The notes beneath the pieces are model-generated. The model was not told the DNA's origin and ran no database searches. It was given only the letters and a program-made list of their open reading frames with translations. 64,000 nucleotides of DNA from JBMOKT01 sp049323895 (GTDB taxonomy: Bacteria; Bacillota; Peptococcia; Peptococcales; BICA1-8), in contig JBMOKT010000039.1 of the NCBI GenBank assembly GCA_049323895.1, positions 124,001-188,000 on the forward strand. The letters run 5' to 3'. How positions within the stretch are numbered: position 1 is the first letter of the stretch; each line of letters begins with the position of its first letter. This document shows positions 25,314-33,799 of the stretch, one piece after another. A program made the position numbers and the translations under genes.

Positions 25314-25667
25314 TTGGGTTGGAAATATTGGCTTGCAGTTTCCTTATCCATAGTTTTTTTTATATGTATAATAATTTTGGGAACTAATGTTTCTGCCGCA
25401 AGATTTGCCCATGTGGTTGGGCAGGAAATACCACCGCCTTTTTCAGTGCAACCATTAGATGGTGATATAATAGAACTGGATATTTTGGGACAAGAGAAAT
25501 CCCTTTCTCTGGCACCATTAAGGAATGTCAAATCTTCTATACAAAACACTTTGGTTACTGTAAAATTTAACTTAGCACCCAGAGCGGAATTTATACAAAC
25601 ACAATGGCAGCAAGGGATTAATCAGTTTAGCAGCGATATAGAAGAAATAATGAATTATTTTCATTAG
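25314..25667 (+). CDS. unknown exported/membrane-anchored protein
   Basis: I do not recognise this gene. From the TTG at 25314 (AAAAGGTG upstream; GTG codons at 25305 and 25308 are alternatives) it encodes 117 residues: an N-terminal hydrophobic segment (about 6-28) ending in VSAA, which may be a cleavable signal or an anchor, then a soluble part with Pro-rich HVVGQEIPPPFSVQPLDGD and no cysteine. It lies 60 nt after spoIIP and 15 nt before murJ, so a role in sporulation or envelope assembly is possible, but only from context. Confidence 0.65.
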   Translation: MGWKYWLAVSLSIVFFICIIILGTNVSAARFAHVVGQEIPPPFSVQPLDGDIIELDILGQEKSLSLAPLRNVKSSIQNTLVTVKFNLAPRAEFIQTQWQQGINQFSSDIEEIMNYFH

Positions 25668-25682
25668 TTAAAAGGTGATACG

Positions 25683-27263
25683 ATGGGAGAAAGAAAAACA
25701 GGCGGGATTTTTAAAGCTGCAGGCTTGATAATGATTGCTATGACTTTATCACGGATATTTGGTTATATCCGTGATGTAGTTATATACACAAAATTTGGAC
25801 AGGATTTTAGGACAGATGCTTATAATGCGGCTTTTTCCATTCCGGACTTTTTATATTATTTATTGGTAGGCGGAGCCTTAAGCTCTGCTTTTATCCCTGT
25901 CTTCTCAAGCTACATTGCTATCAATAAGGAAGAAGACGGTTGGGAAGCAGCAAGTACCGTTTTTAATGTGGTAATGATTTTAATGTTATTAGGAATTTCT
26001 TTAGGTCTTATATTTACTCCTGCCCTGATTAAGATTTTGGTTCCCGGATTCACCGACCAGGCCTTCCACTTAACAGTGCTTCTTACAAGAATTATGTTTG
26101 CCCAAAGCTTTTTTATGGCCTTAAACGGTATTTCACAGGGGATTCTCCATTCCTATAAGCATTTTTTTTCACCTGCCCTAGGTTCGGTACTTTATAATTT
26201 AGGAATTATAGTTGTTGGTATTTTATTGGTTGAAAGAATAGGTATTATGGGTTTTTCACTAGGTGTTGTTATCGGTGCCATGGTAAATTTCCTGGTGCAG
26301 ATTCCTGCGCTAATGAAAATTGGAGTGCGCTACAAACCTGTAATAAACCTCAAGCATCCCGGTGTTATCAAAATATTTACTTTAATGCTTCCGGTATTTA
26401 TAGGTCTTTCGGTGACACATTTCAACCTGTTTGTTAACCAGTTTTTGGCTTCTTCTCTGCCTTACGGAATGATATCTGCTTTAAGGGCAGCCCAAAGAAT
26501 AATGCAGCTCCCTATAGGAGTTTTTGCGATTGCTGTAGCTTTGGCTGTGTTCCCCACATTAACAGGGTATGCCGCCAGAAAGGAAGAAAAAGAATTCAAG
26601 AAAACAATGTCTCTGGGAGTCAGGACGGTAATATTTATTACTTTGCCTTCAGCAGTGGGATTAATCGCCTTAAAGGTTCCAATCGTCCGTGCTATGTTTC
26701 AACAGGGTGAATTTACGGCAGCCAATACCCAGGCTACTGCCTATGCATTGCTTTTTTACTCCCTGGGTTTAATAGGTTACTCTGCCCAACAGGTTTTAAA
26801 CAGGGCTTTTTATGCTTTACAAGACACTAAAACACCTGTAACAGTAGGAATAGTAACAATATTTATTAATATTGCCTTCAACTTTCTTTTAATTAAGCCT
26901 CTGGGGCATGGCGGCTTGGCACTTGCTTATTCCATTGCGGGGCTGGCAAATATGGTCTTGCTTTTATATCACTTAAGAATAAAAATTGGGCACATAGATG
27001 GACGGCACATGGTAAACTCTTTTGTAAAAACCTTGATAGCTTCTTTGATTATGGGTATTGCAGTATATTTTACAGCAAATTTAATAGAGCTTAATTTGGA
27101 TATTACCAAGAAAAGCATTCAAATAACGCAAGTATTAATAGGTGTGGGTGTGGGAGCGTTAGTCTACAGTATCATTGTAAGCCTGCTGCGTATGGAAGAG
27201 TCAGCTATGGTAATGGGCATTTTGACCCGCCGACTGCGCAGAAAAGCCGGGAAGCCGGCGTAG
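25683..27263 (+). CDS. murJ: lipid II flippase MurJ (MviN)
   Basis: Polytopic MOP-superfamily membrane protein, 526 residues with about 14 helices, that flips lipid II for peptidoglycan synthesis. Family blocks: MTLSRIFGYIRDVVIYTKFG at the N terminus, GGALSSAFIPVF, and QRIMQLPIGVFAIAVALAVFP in the middle. Normal length. ATG start with AAAGGTG upstream, 15 nt after the unknown ORF. The C-terminal Arg-rich tail is cytoplasmic. Confidence 0.94.
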   Translation: MGERKTGGIFKAAGLIMIAMTLSRIFGYIRDVVIYTKFGQDFRTDAYNAAFSIPDFLYYLLVGGALSSAFIPVFSSYIAINKEEDGWEAASTVFNVVMILMLLGISLGLIFTPALIKILVPGFTDQAFHLTVLLTRIMFAQSFFMALNGISQGILHSYKHFFSPALGSVLYNLGIIVVGILLVERIGIMGFSLGVVIGAMVNFLVQIPALMKIGVRYKPVINLKHPGVIKIFTLMLPVFIGLSVTHFNLFVNQFLASSLPYGMISALRAAQRIMQLPIGVFAIAVALAVFPTLTGYAARKEEKEFKKTMSLGVRTVIFITLPSAVGLIALKVPIVRAMFQQGEFTAANTQATAYALLFYSLGLIGYSAQQVLNRAFYALQDTKTPVTVGIVTIFINIAFNFLLIKPLGHGGLALAYSIAGLANMVLLLYHLRIKIGHIDGRHMVNSFVKTLIASLIMGIAVYFTANLIELNLDITKKSIQITQVLIGVGVGALVYSIIVSLLRMEESAMVMGILTRRLRRKAGKPA

Positions 27264-27303
27264 GTTAAGGTTAAGACTAAGATTTATAGGAGCATTATTA
27301 GAG

Positions 27304-27397
27304 TGGCATCGGATGAATGTGAAAATTTTGGGATGCGTCTTCTTCAATTAACATTCATGTGATGCATCCCGAGGTTTACGCCCAAAGCAGAATGCCA
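27304..27397. repeat. structured GATGCATC-type element, copy 1
   Basis: Outer arms TGGCAT (27304-27309) and ATGCCA (27392-27397) enclose TGAATGT (27314-27320), GGGATGC (27330-27336), ACATTCA (27351-27357) and GCATCCC (27364-27370). The two inner pairs interleave, which is a pseudoknot-like order. A related sequence lies at 38595-38688. Confidence 0.5.
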
Positions 27398-27421
27398 TTA
27401 CTATTCTCACACTTATTATGC

Positions 27422-27450
27422 TGGCAATTAAGCATTAAATTTGCTATAAT
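27422..27450 (+). promoter_or_regulatory. candidate lepA promoter
   Basis: Extended -10 TGCTATAAT (27442-27450), with a weak TGGCAA at -35 (27422-27427, 17-nt spacing). Confidence 0.5.
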
Positions 27451-27580
27451 ATCATTTAATGTTTTATATTTGATAAAGAAATATGACTACGGATAAAGAC
27501 GAAAAGACTAATGACGAATATACGAATAGACGGGAACGAAAAATCTTTCAGGAGTTTCGTTCTTTTAAGGAGGAGCATGG

Positions 27581-29380
27581 GTGAGGCAGGAGAGAATAAG
27601 AAATTTTTGTATCATTGCCCATATAGATCATGGTAAATCTACTCTGGCGGACAGAATATTGGAATATACCGGTGCCCTTACCAAAAGGGAAATGGTGGAA
27701 CAAGTCCTGGATACTATGGACTTAGAGAGGGAACGGGGTATTACAATCAAGCTCCAGGCCGTAAGATTACCCTATCAGGCAAATGATGGCAAGGAATATA
27801 TTATTAATTTAATAGATACTCCTGGCCATGTTGATTTTACCTATGAGGTATCCCGCAGTTTGGCTGCCTGTGAGGGGGCAATTCTGGTAGTGGATGCTGC
27901 CCAGGGGATAGAAGCCCAAACATTGGCTAACGTATATCTGGCTTTGGAGCATGATTTAGAAATAATCCCTGTAATAAATAAAATAGATTTGCCCAGTGCA
28001 GAGCCTGATAGAGTTAAGCAGGAAATAGAAGATGTCATTGGTTTAGATGCCAGTGAGGCAATTTTGTGCTCTGCTAAGGAAGGAATTGGGATACCGGAAA
28101 TTTTGGAAGCTATAGTTACAAAAGTTCCGCCGCCCGAAGGGGAAATTGATAAACCACTGCAGGCCTTAATTTTTGATTCCCACTATGATCCCTACCGTGG
28201 TGCAATTTCTTACATCAGGGTAGTACAAGGTGTTTTGAAAAAAGGCATGAAAATAAAAATGATGTCTACGGGTAAAGTTTTTGAGGTAACTGAGGTGGGT
28301 GTATTTGCACCATCAATGACGTTAGTTGACCAACTTAGCCCTGGTGAGGTTGGTTTTGTAGCGGCAAGTATCAAAAACGTCAAAGATACTCAAGTGGGAG
28401 ACACCATTACCAGTTCTGAAAGACCAGCGGAAAAACCCTTGCCCGGTTACCGCAAGGCTACCCCCATGGTTTTTTGCGGGCTTTATCCCGTGGAGACTAA
28501 TGAATATACCGACCTAAGGGATGCCTTGGATAAGCTGAAACTTAACGATGCCTCTTTACTATATGAACCCGAGACATCAACAGCTCTAGGCTTTGGTTTT
28601 CGCTGCGGCTTTCTGGGTCTTTTGCACATGGAAATAATCCAGGAAAGGCTGGAAAGGGAGTACGGATTGAACCTTATTACTACTGCACCTAGTGTTATCT
28701 ATAAAGTAACGAAAACTAACGGTGAGGTAATAATGGTAGATAATCCTGCCAACCTGCCTGCTGTTCAGACAATCGAATCATTGGAAGAACCCTATGTGGA
28801 GGCTATCATGATGGTGCCTACCGATTTTGTCGGTCCGGTTATGGAACTTTCCCAGGAAAGAAGGGGTACCTTCATAAATATGGAGTACCTTTCCGAAACC
28901 AGGGTTATGATTAAATACGACCTACCCCTGAGTGAGATAGTATTTGACTTCTTTGACCAATTGAAAACTCGTACTAAAGGCTACGCTTCATTAGATTATG
29001 AAATGAAGGGTTATAAGGAATCTCACCTTGTTAAACTGGATATACTTGTTAATAATGAACCTGTTGATGCCTTATCTTGTATAGTCCATAAAGACAAATC
29101 ATATATTAGGGGACGGGCCCTTGTTACCAAGCTTAGGTCACTGATTCCGCGCCAAATGTTTGAGGTGCCTATCCAGGCGGCAATTGGCAGCAAGGTAATT
29201 GCACGGGAATCGGTAAAAGCCCTGCGCAAAAGCGTATTGGACAAGTGTTACGGCGGTGATATCAGTCGTAAGCGCAAGCTTTTGGAAAAACAAAAAGAGG
29301 GTAAGAAGCGCATGAAGCAGGTGGGGAATGTGGAGATACCGCAGGAGGCCTTTATGGCGGTGCTTAGCTTAGAAGAATAA
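27581..29380 (+). CDS. lepA: elongation factor 4 (LepA)
   Basis: Translational GTPase that acts on stalled or mis-translocated ribosomes, 599 residues (normal). G1 AHIDHGKST (about 14-22), switch II DTPGHVDF, G4 NKIDLP, then domains II-V and the LepA-specific C-terminal domain with ARESVKALRKSVLDKCYGGD near 545-565. GTG start at 27581 with AAGGAGGAG upstream; an ATG at 27578 is in another frame. Next gene is hemW, as in B. subtilis. Confidence 0.97.
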   Translation: MRQERIRNFCIIAHIDHGKSTLADRILEYTGALTKREMVEQVLDTMDLERERGITIKLQAVRLPYQANDGKEYIINLIDTPGHVDFTYEVSRSLAACEGAILVVDAAQGIEAQTLANVYLALEHDLEIIPVINKIDLPSAEPDRVKQEIEDVIGLDASEAILCSAKEGIGIPEILEAIVTKVPPPEGEIDKPLQALIFDSHYDPYRGAISYIRVVQGVLKKGMKIKMMSTGKVFEVTEVGVFAPSMTLVDQLSPGEVGFVAASIKNVKDTQVGDTITSSERPAEKPLPGYRKATPMVFCGLYPVETNEYTDLRDALDKLKLNDASLLYEPETSTALGFGFRCGFLGLLHMEIIQERLEREYGLNLITTAPSVIYKVTKTNGEVIMVDNPANLPAVQTIESLEEPYVEAIMMVPTDFVGPVMELSQERRGTFINMEYLSETRVMIKYDLPLSEIVFDFFDQLKTRTKGYASLDYEMKGYKESHLVKLDILVNNEPVDALSCIVHKDKSYIRGRALVTKLRSLIPRQMFEVPIQAAIGSKVIARESVKALRKSVLDKCYGGDISRKRKLLEKQKEGKKRMKQVGNVEIPQEAFMAVLSLEE

Positions 29381-29390
29381 ATATATGGTT

Positions 29391-29515
29391 AAGGCTGGTG
29401 AAAAGCGGCACCTAGCGTCGTTCCTGAAAGGGGTCAAAATCCTCAACGTATTCGTATACGCCTCCGGTTTTGTCCCCTTTCAGCGCCTAGCTATCCACCA
29501 CTTTTGACCAGCCTT
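29391..29515. repeat. 125-nt imperfect palindrome after lepA
   Basis: AAGGCTGGT (29391-29399) pairs with ACCAGCCTT (29507-29515); AAAAG with CTTTT (29501-29505); CTAGCG with CGCCTAG; CTGAAAGGGG (29424-29433) with CCCCTTTCAG (29474-29483); CAAAA with TTTTG; CGTAT (29447-29451) with ATACG (29456-29460). The whole can fold into one long hairpin with small bulges. It may be the lepA terminator, a structured RNA, or a mobile MITE-like unit. Confidence 0.75.
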
Positions 29516-29590
29516 CTACATCGCATTAAATTTTACCTTATCACATTATCGAACTATCACACTTACATAGTAATCCACAATAAATTACAT

Positions 29591-29690
29591 GCAAAGCTTG
29601 TGTCAGACGCAATAAATTAACCAGTAAGTATGTCAGACGCTAAAGCTGGCTCTAAAGCAAGTCAGACGCAAAATCTTCACCCTTAAGTAT
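29591..29690. repeat. 30-nt-period GTCAGACGC repeat, locus 1
   Basis: GTCAGACGC at 29602-29610, 29632-29640 and 29661-29669 (steps of 30 and 29 nt). Between copies the sequence is AT-rich and includes AAGTAT. The same arrangement, with similar flanks, occurs at 56291-56393; a single copy is at 47671. Confidence 0.75.
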
Positions 29691-29692
29691 TT

Positions 29693-29752
29693 CACTGATC
29701 ACTGATCACTGGTCACTAATCACCAGTCACTAGCCACTAACAACTAGCCACT
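29693..29752. repeat. CTAGTCACCAG-type dispersed repeat
   Basis: Overlapping CACTGATCACTG, CACTAATCACCAG and CTAGCCACTAACAACTAGCC words. Related copies lie at 32154, 36392, 38768, 40997, 47705, 56395, and inverted at 59828 and 62101. Confidence 0.7.
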
Positions 29753-29777
29753 TTCTGTATGTTAAGGAGTAAGAAAA

Positions 29778-30911
29778 ATGATTGAAGCCTTATATGTGCA
29801 TATTCCTTTCTGTGAGGCTAAATGTAATTACTGTGACTTTACCAGCTTTTCTGGTTGTTCCGAGGAAACTAAAGAGCAATATGTGGAGGCTTTAAAAAGG
29901 GAAGCCTTAAGGCAGAAGGGGTTATTCCCCATGCATTTAAAATCAATATTTTTTGGCGGAGGAACGCCCACTTGTCTTTCAAGTGGGCTTCTTGTGCATC
30001 TCCTCAATTTTCTCTGTACTCATTTTCCAATTGCAGATAATATTGAGATTAGTACGGAGGCTAATCCGGGTACTATAGATAGAGAAAAACTTACCCTTCT
30101 GAAAAATGGAGGGGTTAACAGAATATCCCTCGGAATACAATCCTTCAATCCCTACCAACTACAACGACTGGGCAGGATTCATACTGAACAGCAGGCCTTC
30201 GAAGCATATAACTTGGTACGGGAAGCGGGATTTGCCAATGTCAATATAGATTTGATGTATGGATTACCCGAGCAAGGAATTGAGGATTGGCAGAATACTT
30301 TACAAAAGGTTATCACACTTAATCCGGAACATATTTCCCTCTACCAGCTTAAAATAGAATGCGGGACTCCCTTAGGTGATGAATATAAATCAGGTGTGTT
30401 AGGGGAGTTTGATGATGAACAGGCCTTAAAGATGTATAGGGCTGCCATTGATACCCTAGGGCAAAAAGGCTACATTCATTATGAGATATCTAACTTTGCC
30501 CGCCGGGGCTTTAAATCCAGACATAATCAAATGTATTGGCTAACCAGACCCTACCTGGGTCTGGGAGCAGGAGCCCACTCTTATTTACCGCCATACCGTA
30601 AAGAAAACATTGGGGATTTGCAAAAGTATACTGATTCTCTGCTGAAGGGGGAAGCAGCACCGTCCTTTAATGAAAAAATATCCACTAATATGGCCATGGC
30701 AGAGACTATGTTTATGGGACTGCGTCTTTTGGATGGAGTAAATATTGAGGAGTTTAGTAAAAGGTATAACACCAACTCTTTTCAGGTGTTTTCAGACCCA
30801 ATAAAAAAATGTATCAGTAATGGACTCTTGGAAGTAAAAGGTAACAGGATAAGGTTGACAGAGAAAGGACTTTATTTAGGCAACCTGGTATTTGAAGAAT
30901 TTTTACTCTAA
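29778..30911 (+). CDS. hemW: radical SAM heme chaperone HemW
   Basis: HemN-like radical SAM protein, 377 residues, now regarded as a heme-inserting chaperone rather than a coproporphyrinogen oxidase. The N-terminal CEAKCNYCDF supplies the CX3CX2C ligands of the [4Fe-4S] cluster; GGGTPT and EANPGT follow; the C-terminal HemN_C domain starts near residue 290. It lacks the N-terminal extension of true HemN. Start ATG with AAGGAG upstream. Located between lepA and hrcA as in B. subtilis. Confidence 0.93.
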   Translation: MIEALYVHIPFCEAKCNYCDFTSFSGCSEETKEQYVEALKREALRQKGLFPMHLKSIFFGGGTPTCLSSGLLVHLLNFLCTHFPIADNIEISTEANPGTIDREKLTLLKNGGVNRISLGIQSFNPYQLQRLGRIHTEQQAFEAYNLVREAGFANVNIDLMYGLPEQGIEDWQNTLQKVITLNPEHISLYQLKIECGTPLGDEYKSGVLGEFDDEQALKMYRAAIDTLGQKGYIHYEISNFARRGFKSRHNQMYWLTRPYLGLGAGAHSYLPPYRKENIGDLQKYTDSLLKGEAAPSFNEKISTNMAMAETMFMGLRLLDGVNIEEFSKRYNTNSFQVFSDPIKKCISNGLLEVKGNRIRLTEKGLYLGNLVFEEFLL

Positions 30912-30936
30912 CATGTTCATTGACAAATGAACATGT
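30911..30936 (+). terminator. hairpin after hemW
   Basis: ACATGTTCATT (30911-30921) and AATGAACATGT (30926-30936), 11-bp perfect stem with a GACA loop directly at the hemW stop. The T run comes 9 nt later, so termination strength is uncertain. The hairpin overlaps the -35 box of the hrcA promoter. Confidence 0.6.
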
Positions 30937-30947
30937 AAAGTGATATT
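30920..30947 (+). promoter_or_regulatory. promoter of the hrcA heat-shock operon
   Basis: TTGACA (30920-30925), 16-nt spacer, GATATT (30942-30947). It is placed so that transcription would begin just before the CIRCE element, the usual arrangement. Confidence 0.65.
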
Positions 30948-30960
30948 TTTTAATTAGACA

Positions 30961-30987
30961 TTAGCACTCAACCGAGGAGAGTGCTAA
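30961..30987 (+). promoter_or_regulatory. CIRCE operator (HrcA binding site)
   Basis: TTAGCACTC (30961-30969), a 9-nt spacer, GAGTGCTAA (30979-30987): an exact match to the CIRCE consensus. It lies between the promoter and hrcA, so HrcA represses its own operon, and GroE-like chaperone activity would normally modulate it. Confidence 0.97.
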
Positions 30988-31008
30988 CAAATAGTGGGGG
31001 TGACTACT

Positions 31009-32034
31009 GTGGAACTGGATGCTCGTAAACGTAAGGTGCTAGAGGCTATAATTATTGATTATATTGCTACTGCGGAGCCGGTCGGTTCCCGAACAATTGC
31101 CCGTAAATATGACCTTGGAGTTAGTCCTGCTACTATTCGTAATGAAATGGCTGATTTGGAGGAAATGGGTCTCATTGAGCAGCCCCATACCTCAGCAGGG
31201 AGGATTCCTTCTGATGCAGGCTATCGTTTTTATGTAGACTGCATTATGGAAAGAATGGTTCTGGCCAGTGAGGCAAGAACCCTCATCGAATCAACATTTC
31301 AAAAAAAAATAAAGCAAATAGAAGACTTAATCCAACTTTCACTAAAGACCTTGTCCCAAATGACCAATTATACTTCCTTGGTATTAGCACCCCAGTTGGG
31401 GAAGAGTACTTTGCAGTTAATCCAGCTAATGCTTGTTGAACCAGGAAAAGCCCTTATTGTTATTGTTACAGACGGCGGTAGGGTTGAAAATAAAATTGTG
31501 GATATACCCGATACCATTACCAAGACTGATTTAGAGATTGTGTCAAGTGTTCTTAACAATAAGTTTAAGGGTTTGGCTACCAAGGAATGGGATAAGACAA
31601 TTTTAAAAGAGGTTTATGCCTATTTGTTGAAGCAGCAAAAAGTGGTAACTCTAGCCCTGGATTTTCTGGATTCACTTCTTGGTGAGGATATAGAGGAAAA
31701 GGTATACTTTGCAGGTGCTTTAAATATTTTAAACCAGCCTGAATTTAAAGATGTAACCAAAGTCAAAAGCCTTTTTGAACTTCTCGAGGATGAAAATATT
31801 GTTTCCAGTATGCTTAAAGATGATAAAGAAGAAGGTGTACAGGTCAAGATAGGATCAGAGAACAAACTGGATATTGTAAAGGACTGCAGTATAATTACAG
31901 CTACTTATAGGCTTGATGGAAAGGTCCTGGGTACCGTGGGGCTTTTGGGACCTACCCGTATGAACTATTCCCAGGCCGTTTCCGTAATGGATTTTTTAAC
32001 CCAAACCTTATCCTCGTCATTAAAAAAGATTTGA
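31009..32034 (+). CDS. hrcA: heat-inducible transcription repressor HrcA
   Basis: CIRCE-binding repressor of class I heat-shock genes. From the GTG at 31009 (GGGGGTGA 6 nt upstream) it has 341 residues; an in-frame GTG at 30994 lacks a proper site. N-terminal winged helix (about 1-75) with YIATAEPVGSRTIARKYDLG and SPATIRNEMADLEEMGL, followed by the GAF-like HrcA domain with the C-terminal VGLLGPTRMNYSQAV block. It heads hrcA, chaperonin, grpE, dnaK, possibly dnaJ. Confidence 0.96.
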   Translation: MELDARKRKVLEAIIIDYIATAEPVGSRTIARKYDLGVSPATIRNEMADLEEMGLIEQPHTSAGRIPSDAGYRFYVDCIMERMVLASEARTLIESTFQKKIKQIEDLIQLSLKTLSQMTNYTSLVLAPQLGKSTLQLIQLMLVEPGKALIVIVTDGGRVENKIVDIPDTITKTDLEIVSSVLNNKFKGLATKEWDKTILKEVYAYLLKQQKVVTLALDFLDSLLGEDIEEKVYFAGALNILNQPEFKDVTKVKSLFELLEDENIVSSMLKDDKEEGVQVKIGSENKLDIVKDCSIITATYRLDGKVLGTVGLLGPTRMNYSQAVSVMDFLTQTLSSSLKKI

Positions 32035-32153
32035 TTGGGGAAAAATTACAATAGTAGTCAACACCCACATGAAGCAAGCTTCACCAGTAGAAATAAAAAT
32101 TAGCCACGGGTGATTTCATCATACACGGATGGCACAGATTTATAATTATTTTT

Positions 32154-32185
32154 ACTAGTCACTAATCACCAGTCACTAGTAACTA
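32154..32185. repeat. CTAGTCACCAG-type dispersed repeat
   Basis: CTAGTCACTAATCACCAG then CACTAGTAACTA, ending 10 nt before the GGAGG site of the chaperonin gene. Confidence 0.65.
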
Positions 32186-32210
32186 TTTTAGGATGGAGGT
32201 TTTCCTTGAT

Positions 32211-33779
32211 TTGAATGTAAAGAATGTAACCAAGAATTCCGAGATTGAGACTAAATATAGTGCTCTGGAGACCAATGTGGGTGCAATCCGGGCAATTGCC
32301 GGCGCCGTACAGGGCACCATAGGCCCCAAAGGATTGGATACCATGCTGGTTGATCAGTATGGCGATGTTGTCATTACCAATGACGGGGTTACAATACTAA
32401 ATTTAATGGAAGTAAACCATCCTGCAGCTAGAATGCTAATTAATATAGCCAAGGCCCAACAAGAGGAAATAGGTGATGGGACTACTACAGCTACTTTAAT
32501 GGTCGGGGAAATGGTAAGTGAAGGTTTTAACCAGATAATCCAAGGGGTTCCCGTAGCCAGGGTAATAGAGGGTCTCCGTAAAGGAGTTAAGGCGGCTCTT
32601 GCCGGTATTCAGAGCAAAAGTCTGCAAATTTCTGGTTTAGAAGACCCCATCCTCTATAAAATAGCTTTAATTGCCGGAAGGGAGCATGAAGACATTGCTC
32701 AGTTGGTAGTGGAGGCAGCACAGATTATCGGCAGAGAGAAACTGACCGACCCTTCCTACAAACTTTCCGAAACAATAAGGGCTATAGAAGGAGCCGATAA
32801 CGAAGTATTTCTAGGTGTGCTGATAAATAAAGAGAGAATGAATAAACAAATGCCCAAAGACTTCTCAAATGAAGTAAAGGTTCTCATAATTGACGATGCC
32901 TTAGAACCTGAGGATATGGATGATGAGGCCCTGACAACAGAAGCTGGTTTTACCAGATACCTTCAGTTGAGGGAAGAATTTAAAAATAACCTGGGCAAAA
33001 TTATTAAACTGGGTATAAATATAGTCCTAGTGGATAGAGGGGTAGATGACCTAGCAGAAGAATATCTTGCTGATGCAGGAATTATGGTAGTCCAAAGGGT
33101 TGCCAATAAAGAACTGCGTAATGCAGCCGAACATACGGGAGCACGGATGATTAAACGGACTGCTCTTAAAAAAAGCCAAGAGGAAATAGCGGAATATATT
33201 GGTCGCGCCCAAAGGGTTTATGAAAATGAAAAATTAGAGCATATAAGGATACTTGGCGGGACAGGAAAACCAGTTGCCACAGTACTGGTTGGTGCCTCAA
33301 CCGAAGAGGTTGTTGGTGAGAGGGAAAGGATTGCCAAGGATGCAGCCTCTGCAGTACAGGCCAGCATTAAGGGTGGTGTTGTGCCTGGAGGTGGTTCAGT
33401 CGAACTTAGTGTGGCTAGAGAGGTTGAGCAACTTAAAAAAGATCTGAAAGGAATGGCCGCTTTTGGAATCAATAGTGTGACTGCTGCCTTAGAACGTCCA
33501 TTTATGCAGATAGTAGCCAATGCAGGCTTCAATCCCCTTGAAAAGTTGGGAGATGTAACCCAGGCCCAAGTGGAGCAGCAAAACTATTCACTAGGAATTG
33601 ACTGTGATACAGGGGAAGTTAAGGATATGCTGGATTTAGGGGTTGTTGACCCAACCTTAGTCAAAATTTATGCACTTAAGGCAGCAGGTGAAGTAGCGGA
33701 AGCAATTCTTAGGATTGATACAATTATCAGGAAAAAAGAAACCCAGGCTGCCCAGCAAAACAGCGGGGAGCTTAATTAG
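32211..33779 (+). CDS. archaeal-like (group III) chaperonin
   Basis: Thermosome/TCP-1-like chaperonin in a bacterial dnaK operon, 523 residues from the TTG at 32211 (GGAGG 11 nt upstream; an ATG at 32193 overlaps that site). It reads as the group II/III type, not GroEL: TIGPKGLDTMLVDQYGDVVI, TNDGVTILNLM, GDGTTTATLM (catalytic Asp), and GGVVPGGGSVELSVAREVE. The C terminus is TIIRKK plus a polar tail, with no GGM repeat. Such chaperonins, with a built-in lid instead of GroES, were described in Carboxydothermus hydrogenoformans and some other Firmicutes at this same hrcA-grpE site. Confidence 0.92.
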   Translation: MNVKNVTKNSEIETKYSALETNVGAIRAIAGAVQGTIGPKGLDTMLVDQYGDVVITNDGVTILNLMEVNHPAARMLINIAKAQQEEIGDGTTTATLMVGEMVSEGFNQIIQGVPVARVIEGLRKGVKAALAGIQSKSLQISGLEDPILYKIALIAGREHEDIAQLVVEAAQIIGREKLTDPSYKLSETIRAIEGADNEVFLGVLINKERMNKQMPKDFSNEVKVLIIDDALEPEDMDDEALTTEAGFTRYLQLREEFKNNLGKIIKLGINIVLVDRGVDDLAEEYLADAGIMVVQRVANKELRNAAEHTGARMIKRTALKKSQEEIAEYIGRAQRVYENEKLEHIRILGGTGKPVATVLVGASTEEVVGERERIAKDAASAVQASIKGGVVPGGGSVELSVAREVEQLKKDLKGMAAFGINSVTAALERPFMQIVANAGFNPLEKLGDVTQAQVEQQNYSLGIDCDTGEVKDMLDLGVVDPTLVKIYALKAAGEVAEAILRIDTIIRKKETQAAQQNSGELN

Positions 33780-33799
33780 CAGATTTAGGTGGTGAAAAG

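Larger units (their letters stand above)
27264..27580. other. 317-nt gap before lepA
   Basis: No gene. It holds a structured repeat (27304-27397), a likely lepA promoter (27422-27450) and a stretch of ACGAATA-type repeats (about 27485-27540) that recurs near 46330 and 62220. Confidence 0.6.
29516..29777. other. repeat-rich gap before hemW
   Basis: No gene is seen in the rest of the 397-nt lepA-hemW gap. It holds an ACTATCACACTT-type repeat (about 29541-29571), three copies of GTCAGACGC at 30-nt spacing (29591-29690), and a CTAGTCACCAG/CTAGCCACTAAC-type repeat (29693-29752) that ends close to the hemW ribosome site. Confidence 0.6.

Noticed and set aside
29391..29515. tRNA or rRNA fragment
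   Set aside because: It folds as a single long palindrome without cloverleaf features; no tRNA-like sequence was recognised anywhere in the window.
29591..29690. GTCAGACGC units as a CRISPR array
   Set aside because: The repeated word is only 9-10 bp, there are three units, the spacers are similar between loci, and no cas gene is near.
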